Source: CBDUMN01 sp965368335 (GTDB lineage: Bacteria; Pseudomonadota; Alphaproteobacteria; Rhodospirillales; JAPHRK01). From it: DNA of 9,852 nt. Positions 5,424 to 9,852 of the stretch are shown one piece after another; the stretch's first letter is position 1; each line of letters begins with the position of its first letter. The stretch lies in NCBI GenBank assembly GCA_965368335.1, contig CBDUMN010000116.1, positions 1-9,852 on the forward strand, in the 5' to 3' direction. The notes below the pieces were generated by a model. That model did no database searches and was not told the DNA's origin. It saw nothing but the letters and a program-made list of their open reading frames with translations. Made by a program: the position numbers and the translations under genes.

Positions 5424-5786
5424 ATGAACAACGCACCCGACACACCGCACACGCCGGAAAACGAAAAGACAATCCGCATCCGCACGTTGAACGACACATT
5501 CCGCACAACCTTTGTCGGTGGACACGTCACCATGACACACGGCATCCAAGTCCTCGGCACAGCCGCCGTGCAGGACATCATATGCGCCGTGCGGAGTTAT
5601 ACCGACTTTACGCCAGACAATGATCCTTACGGAGAGCACGACTTCGGGGCGTTCACCTACAACGGCACGAAGCTATTTTGGAAAATCGACTATTACGATC
5701 CGACATTGACCTACGGCTCAACTGACCCCAGCAATCCCGAACAGACTCGCCGAGTGCTGACGGTGATGCTGGTGGAGGAGTATTAA
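5424..5786 (+). CDS. DUF3768 family protein
   Basis: This 120-residue protein matches the DUF3768 family (PF12599). The diagnostic segments are IRIRTLNDTFRTTFVGGHVTMTHGI, VRSYTDFTPDNDPYGEHDFGAFTYNG, LFWKIDYYDPTLTYGSTDPSNP and TRRVLTVMLVEEY. The family occurs widely on alphaproteobacterial plasmids and genomic islands and has no known biochemical function. The protein is soluble and acidic, and length is normal. The start at 5424 has no ribosome site (CCCATTCATC precedes it). The adjacent DUF7222-like gene ends 71 nt upstream and both share this feature, so they may use a common, non-canonical initiation. They probably form one accessory pair. A simple defence function for this gene is not supported by the sequence. 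Confidence 0.92.
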   Translation: MNNAPDTPHTPENEKTIRIRTLNDTFRTTFVGGHVTMTHGIQVLGTAAVQDIICAVRSYTDFTPDNDPYGEHDFGAFTYNGTKLFWKIDYYDPTLTYGSTDPSNPEQTRRVLTVMLVEEY

Positions 5787-5897
5787 GGTCAAGATTCACC
5801 ATTTAAGAGTGCGGAACAATCAAAGTATTGGTAAAATTTGTTTACGCAACGATTCTATGCTGACTTTAAATTCGACGGTAATGAGCACAGCGATTTT

Positions 5898-6962
5898 ATG
5901 TTGAAACACATTGATGACAATGAACTTCACGAATTAAAGGTAAAAGTCCAAAATTTTTTGGGCGGTGGACTTGTTACTGTTATTGGATCGGGCTTGTCTT
6001 CTGCTCAAGGCATATCCGGCATGGGGCCTCTTGCGGATCATCTCATTAAAGCAATTCCCAAACGCGCGCCCAAAGCACTTATGCAAAATTGGGGGGCAAT
6101 TGCTAACGAGCTAAAAGCAGGACAAGGCCTTGAAGCTGCACTTTTGCGTCACCCGCCGCAAGCCGATCTTGAGGAGCTGATTGTGCGAGAAACAGCCTCA
6201 TTGATCCGGCAAGATGAAGCCCAAGTAATACGGAATGTCGTGTCAAATGGTGACATGTTGCCATTGACGCGGCTACTACAACATTATCCGAAATCACCTT
6301 CTCAGATTGATATTATCACCCCGAACTATGATCGGCTCATCGAGTTTGCTGCAGAAGATGCAGGCTTAGGTGTCGATACAATGTTCGTCGGCTCTGCTCT
6401 TGGCCGCCACGATCCACAAGCAAGCTCTTTAAGCTTCGTTAAAGTCCTGCGACCAACTAAAAAGACTGTAAGAAAAATCATGGCTCCGAGGATTGCATTG
6501 CGCAAACCGCATGGGAGTTTAGATTGGTGCATGCGAAACGACAAACCGATGCGTGCGGCAGCAGAGTACATTGATACACCGCTCATCATCACACCTGGAT
6601 TGAACAAATACCAGCACGGTTACAATGTTCCGTTTGATAAACACCGTGAAAAAGCAAATGCTTGCATCGACAAATGCAGCCGCTTTCTTGTCTTGGGGTA
6701 CGGTTTCAACGATGACCATCTTGAAACACATTTATCACCTGCCATTCGTGAAGGTCGTCCAACGATAATCGTATCGAGAACCCTAAGCACAACAGCTGTA
6801 CGTATCGTTCAAGAGGCACCAGATGTTCTTGCTTTGGAATATGGGAAAAATGGGCAACTTGAAGGAACAATCATCAGGCGGGGCAAGCAAAAAACCTTTT
6901 TGCCCGGCATCCACCTTTGGGATGTGGGCAGCTTAGTAACGGAAGTATTTGGCAATGGTTGA
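5898..6962 (+). CDS. SIR2-like NADase, Sir2 component of the Sir2-HerA defence system
   Basis: Sir2 proteins of this group hydrolyse NAD+ during phage infection and starve the infected cell. In numbering from an in-frame TTG at 5838, the visible motifs are: the NAD-binding loop VTVIGSGLSSAQGISG (46-61), DIITPNYDRLIEFAAED with catalytic-position Asn163, KPHGSLDW with His225, TPGLNKYQHGY (252-262), and FLVLGYGFNDDH (283-294). These follow the order seen in E. coli Sir2-HerA proteins. The start is uncertain. ATG 5898 (354 residues) places the NAD loop where relatives have it. The TTG at 5838 directly follows a -10-like TAAAAT (5832-5837) and lacks a ribosome site. The stop overlaps the herA start by 8 nt, showing translational coupling. 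The frame is intact. Confidence 0.93.
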   Translation: MLKHIDDNELHELKVKVQNFLGGGLVTVIGSGLSSAQGISGMGPLADHLIKAIPKRAPKALMQNWGAIANELKAGQGLEAALLRHPPQADLEELIVRETASLIRQDEAQVIRNVVSNGDMLPLTRLLQHYPKSPSQIDIITPNYDRLIEFAAEDAGLGVDTMFVGSALGRHDPQASSLSFVKVLRPTKKTVRKIMAPRIALRKPHGSLDWCMRNDKPMRAAAEYIDTPLIITPGLNKYQHGYNVPFDKHREKANACIDKCSRFLVLGYGFNDDHLETHLSPAIREGRPTIIVSRTLSTTAVRIVQEAPDVLALEYGKNGQLEGTIIRRGKQKTFLPGIHLWDVGSLVTEVFGNG

Positions 6963-8703
6963 TGTATTTCAATTTACCGATGACGTTAACTTAGGCCTTG
7001 TTGCCGCTGTCGATACCAGCCATGCAATTGTCGATGTAGATAATGCCACCTTGCTGACCAATATTGGCATTGGCGGACTCGTTGCGATACAGGGGGCAAC
7101 AGAAAATGATTTCCTCATTGCCATGATCGAACGTGTTACCCGCTCCGTTGGCGAAGGGTATGCTGTAGAGGAAAGTGAGGACGAGACAGAAGACATCAAT
7201 TTAGCCGATAAGCCTATTGACCGTGTTCGCTGCGCTTTAATTGGCACGTTCTACAAACGCGTCGGCGATAACGACAACGTATTCAAACGTGGTTCAGACT
7301 CATTCCCGCAAATCGATAGAACTGTTCATTATATTGATGGCGACAACTTACAGCGTTTCATGGGCTTGCTTGGACAAGATCTTGCTGAAGAAGAACGCCT
7401 CAAGCTTGGTTGCTTCGTAAATGATGCCCGCGCACATGCTATTGCGAGCGGGGACAAGTTTTTCCAACGCCACGCCGCAGTTTTGGGCAGTACAGGGTCT
7501 GGCAAGAGTTGGTTAGTCGCCCTGCTTTTAGAACGCGCGGCCAAACTTAAACATTCAAATATCATCGTGCTTGATATGCACGGTGAATACACCCCGCTTA
7601 GTAACCCCGAAAATGGGTTTGCTCGTCGCTTTCGGATAGCAGGGCCGGGTGATCTTGATAATCCACCCGATGACGCTTTGTTCCTTCCGTTCTGGTTACT
7701 CAATCGGGATCAAATGCTGTCGATGCTGTTAGATCGCAGTGACCAGAACGCCCCCAATCAAGCTTCTCGCTTTACACATCATGTTGCAGAACTCAAACTT
7801 GCCCACTTAAAAACTGAAAAACAGGACGAAGTTGCTAAAACCTTCACTGTTGATTCACCCATTCCCTATGAGCTCAATGAATTGATGAATAGGTTGAATG
7901 ACGACAACACCCGTAAAGGTGTTGGAGCAAAAGGCCAAGATATTAAGGGGGAATGGGAAGGCAAACTCACACGTTTCATTTCGCGATTAGAAGTGAAAAC
8001 TGAAGACCGACGTTATGGCTTCATGTTCCAGCCTGCACCTGAAATGAATAAGTATGGCTGGCTGGCCGAACAAATCATGTCATTGCTCTGTGCTGATGAC
8101 GACCATAAAGGCGTGAAGATTGTTGATTTTTCCGAAGTTCCTGCTGATGTGCTGCCCGTTGTTGCAGGGGTATTTGCAAAACTTCTCTATGATGTTCAGT
8201 TTTGGATGGAACCAAGCAAGCGCACGCCCGTCAGTATTTTTTGCGATGAAGCTCACCTTTACTTGCCCATTCGCAATGATGCTGATGCTGTACAAAAAGC
8301 TGCACTTGGTTCTTTCGAGCGCATAGCCAAAGAGGGCCGGAAGTATGGCTTCTCGCTGGTTGTTGTCAGTCAGCGACCAGCCGATGTCAGCAAGACAATC
8401 TTGAGCCAGTGCAATAACTACCTCGTCCTTCGGCTTACAAACGAAACCGACCAATCTGTTGTAAAACGTCTTATGCCTGATTCTCTATCAGGCATGATTG
8501 ATGTCGTCCCGCTACTAGATGTCGGTGAAGGGCTGCTATTGGGCGATGCAATCCTACTTCCGTCACGACTGCGGTTAGATAAGCCGACGATTACGCCGGA
8601 TAGTGGGACTAGAGATTTTTGGCAAGAGTGGCGCGACATGCAGCCAGACCCGAACGCAATTGCCGATGCTGTCGAAGCGTTAAGGCGGCAAACGCGCAAC
8701 TAA
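6955..8703 (+). CDS. herA: HerA-type ATPase, HerA component of the Sir2-HerA defence system
   Basis: This 582-residue protein is a hexameric FtsK/HerA-superfamily motor (DUF87). The N-terminal ~110 residues are a HAS-barrel (VFQFTDDVNLGLVAAVDTSHAIV). The ATPase core has the Walker A motif GSTGSGKS (178-185, Lys184), IIVLDMHGEY after it, and the Walker B region SIFCDEAH with Asp431/Glu432. The sensor/arginine segment VVVSQRPADVSKTILSQCNN carries Arg474 and is followed by LVLRLTNETDQS. In studied systems HerA forms a large complex with the SIR2 NADase and both ATPase and NADase activities are needed for defence. ATG 6955 is chosen because GGAAG (6941-6945) lies upstream at good spacing; a TTG at 6949 would add two residues. 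It overlaps the SIR2 gene, forming a two-gene operon. One base separates its stop from that of the opposing nuclease gene. Confidence 0.95.
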   Translation: MVDVFQFTDDVNLGLVAAVDTSHAIVDVDNATLLTNIGIGGLVAIQGATENDFLIAMIERVTRSVGEGYAVEESEDETEDINLADKPIDRVRCALIGTFYKRVGDNDNVFKRGSDSFPQIDRTVHYIDGDNLQRFMGLLGQDLAEEERLKLGCFVNDARAHAIASGDKFFQRHAAVLGSTGSGKSWLVALLLERAAKLKHSNIIVLDMHGEYTPLSNPENGFARRFRIAGPGDLDNPPDDALFLPFWLLNRDQMLSMLLDRSDQNAPNQASRFTHHVAELKLAHLKTEKQDEVAKTFTVDSPIPYELNELMNRLNDDNTRKGVGAKGQDIKGEWEGKLTRFISRLEVKTEDRRYGFMFQPAPEMNKYGWLAEQIMSLLCADDDHKGVKIVDFSEVPADVLPVVAGVFAKLLYDVQFWMEPSKRTPVSIFCDEAHLYLPIRNDADAVQKAALGSFERIAKEGRKYGFSLVVVSQRPADVSKTILSQCNNYLVLRLTNETDQSVVKRLMPDSLSGMIDVVPLLDVGEGLLLGDAILLPSRLRLDKPTITPDSGTRDFWQEWRDMQPDPNAIADAVEALRRQTRN

Positions 8704-8704
8704 A

Positions 8705-9652
8705 TTATTTGTAATATGAGGTTACCTTTTCCATCCAAGACCTCAATTTAAGAAAATCTACGAGGTCAATTCTTACCGTTGGTTCGGATGCAAACTGTTT
8801 TGCTGGGGTCGTAAATTCTGTTGTGGACATTATAAGTCCACCATGTGCACTCAGTTGCTCGACCACACCATTGAGCTGACGCACAATCGGAACTCCAACA
8901 CGCTTTCGTTTAGGGTGCCAACGCTTACATTCAACAAGGTAGAGCGAGGTGAGATAACCGTCATGATGAAATGCCATTAAATCGTAGCCGCCATCTCTAG
9001 ACTTAGAAGTCAAATGAACCCGAAACCCTTCCCTGCATAAAACGGTCGCACAAATTTCTTCAAACCTACGATCATCAATTTCCCATAGAACATCTGGGCA
9101 TTTGCAGGCTTGTTTCAAGATAAGGTCATTTATTTCATACGAAATTTCAGCATATCGTGAGAACTCTTGTGTGCCTGGGATGAGACCTTCTCTTTCAAGA
9201 TCTGAAACAATATGAAAGTCCTCATTCTGCAGAATGTTCCTGACAAAATCCCGATCCAACCCTTCTGTATCAGAAATCTCAGATGAGATAAAATCATGGA
9301 AAAATGGCAGCAGTGAATTTCCTGGAAATGGGAGTAGTGATTTATCAACCACGTTATCGAAAAGTGTCGACACATCGTGATCAAGGGAGGAGTAGGCTGT
9401 TAAACCGATGATTTTCGTAGATGAGGAGTTGGATTTTATTTTTTTAAAAAATTCAATGCCTGATGGTGCCGCACCTGATTCTGGGTGAAACGGTATGTCT
9501 GATATTACAACATCAAATTTATTTTTGCTCTCTAGCAAATTCCGGGCGTGCTCCCACGTTGAGCAAGTCGAAATGTGCACTCCTGCGTTTTTAAGCATCT
9601 TGATGTGTGGGCGAAATTTTTCTACTTGATCATCAATCCAAAGCGCACGCAT
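8705..9652 (-). CDS. Response-regulator receiver domain fused to an Mrr-type restriction nuclease
   Basis: This is a 315-residue fusion. Residues 1-~115 form a receiver domain with every key residue present: Asp7 and Asp8 (metal), Asp52 (phospho-acceptor, in DVVISDIPF), Thr85 (GLTAYSS) and Lys104 (VVDK). A helical linker spans about 120-190. Residues ~190-300 are an Mrr_cat (PF04471) nuclease of the PD-(D/E)xK type: FEEICATVLCREGF, KSRDGGYDLMA with Asp224, LVECKRW with Glu241 and Lys243, IVRQLNG with Gln259, then LIMSTTEFTTPAKQFA. No target-recognition or membrane domain is seen. The ATG at 9652 has GGAAGG (9661-9666) eight bases upstream. The gene is AT-richer than its neighbours and converges on herA with a 1-nt gap. 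Likely a DNA nuclease whose activity or assembly is controlled by phosphorylation; partner kinase not visible. Confidence 0.9.
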   Translation of the reverse strand: MRALWIDDQVEKFRPHIKMLKNAGVHISTCSTWEHARNLLESKNKFDVVISDIPFHPESGAAPSGIEFFKKIKSNSSSTKIIGLTAYSSLDHDVSTLFDNVVDKSLLPFPGNSLLPFFHDFISSEISDTEGLDRDFVRNILQNEDFHIVSDLEREGLIPGTQEFSRYAEISYEINDLILKQACKCPDVLWEIDDRRFEEICATVLCREGFRVHLTSKSRDGGYDLMAFHHDGYLTSLYLVECKRWHPKRKRVGVPIVRQLNGVVEQLSAHGGLIMSTTEFTTPAKQFASEPTVRIDLVDFLKLRSWMEKVTSYYK

Positions 9653-9764
9653 TAGAGTTGCCTTCCGAGAAATGCTGGAGTGCTATGTAGTATTGACCAC
9701 ATACAGAATATGCTCTCTGGAACGAATGACTTCTAGTACCATAAAATAATGACTATTATCTACT

Positions 9765-9790
9765 TTCCCCAAAAGACGCATTTTGGGGAA
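9765..9790. repeat. Perfect 10-bp inverted repeat upstream of the nuclease gene
   Basis: TTCCCCAAAA (9765-9774) is exactly inverted as TTTTGGGGAA (9781-9790) with a 6-nt loop. It lies about 115 nt upstream of the nuclease start on the minus strand. Neither strand has a T-run right after it, so an operator is more likely than a terminator. The rest of 9653-9852 is AT-rich with no convincing gene; promoter hexamers for the nuclease could not be fixed. Confidence 0.5.
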
Positions 9791-9852
9791 TGAAAAACGG
9801 TCTTTTTTGAGGGCATTTTTGTGTTCTCCTTGTTCTAAATTTTACAACAAAA

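Larger units (their letters stand above)
3171..9852. mobile_element. Probable integrative genomic island, left end only
   Basis: To the right of the tRNA-like scar everything visible is accessory: excisionase-like protein, antitoxins, ParE toxin, DUF7222-like and DUF3768 proteins, Sir2-HerA, and a receiver-Mrr nuclease. Base composition also changes, with GC-richer small genes at 4900-5800 and an AT-richer nuclease gene at the end. The other boundary, expected to hold a complete tRNA-Ser on the minus strand and an integrase, is outside the window. The extent is inferred. Confidence 0.5.

Noticed and set aside
9672..9749. 25-codon plus-strand ORF upstream of the nuclease gene
   Set aside because: It is too short, without a convincing ribosome site, and lies in the probable promoter region of the opposite gene.
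1..9852. CRISPR array or insertion sequence
   Set aside because: No series of regularly spaced repeats and no transposase frame or terminal inverted repeats were seen; the only tandem repeats are the two-copy ones listed.

Overview
The window looks like an alphaproteobacterial chromosome of intermediate GC. The gatB tail is of alphaproteobacterial type. The small XRE regulator carries the PHPTDVYVG...QQIQKYERG...ISYFF pattern common in that class. The DUF3768 protein is typical of alphaproteobacterial plasmids and islands. I could not settle the genus.

Layout. Positions 1-3100 read as host chromosome: the 3' part of gatB with a clear intrinsic terminator, a CI/LexA-like regulator whose S24 peptidase domain appears catalytically dead, a Cro/CI-type XRE regulator, a small winged-helix-like ORF on the minus strand, and a thiamine-binding (MTH1187/DUF77) protein on the minus strand. 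Positions 3171-3223 hold two imperfect copies of a sequence that, on the minus strand, looks like the 3' end of a tRNA-Ser gene. I read this as the attachment scar of an integrative element lying to its right and running beyond the window. From 3276 to 9852 the content is accessory. It comprises a tandem repeat that could be an integrase/excisionase arm site, a protein with two excisionase-like DNA-binding segments, an orphan antitoxin-like gene, a parDE toxin-antitoxin pair, a strongly structured 73-nt intergenic element, two small plasmid/island-type genes (a DUF7222-like protein and a DUF3768 protein), and a defence block.

Defence block. A SIR2 NADase-like gene overlaps a HerA-type ATPase gene by 8 nt, which is the known two-gene Sir2-HerA (Nezha) anti-phage system. 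One base after the herA stop, on the opposite strand, ends a gene for an unusual fusion of an intact response-regulator receiver domain with an Mrr-type restriction nuclease. Sir2-HerA is known. The receiver-nuclease fusion packed against it is the best candidate for something not yet described: a phosphorylation-controlled nuclease that may be a third component or an independent neighbour.

How the parts may work together. In related systems HerA assembles with SIR2 and NAD+ is depleted during phage infection. ParE-type toxins and their antitoxins stabilise islands. The excisionase-like protein would control mobility from the tRNA-Ser site. No integrase and no histidine kinase are visible; the integrase would be expected to the right of the window.
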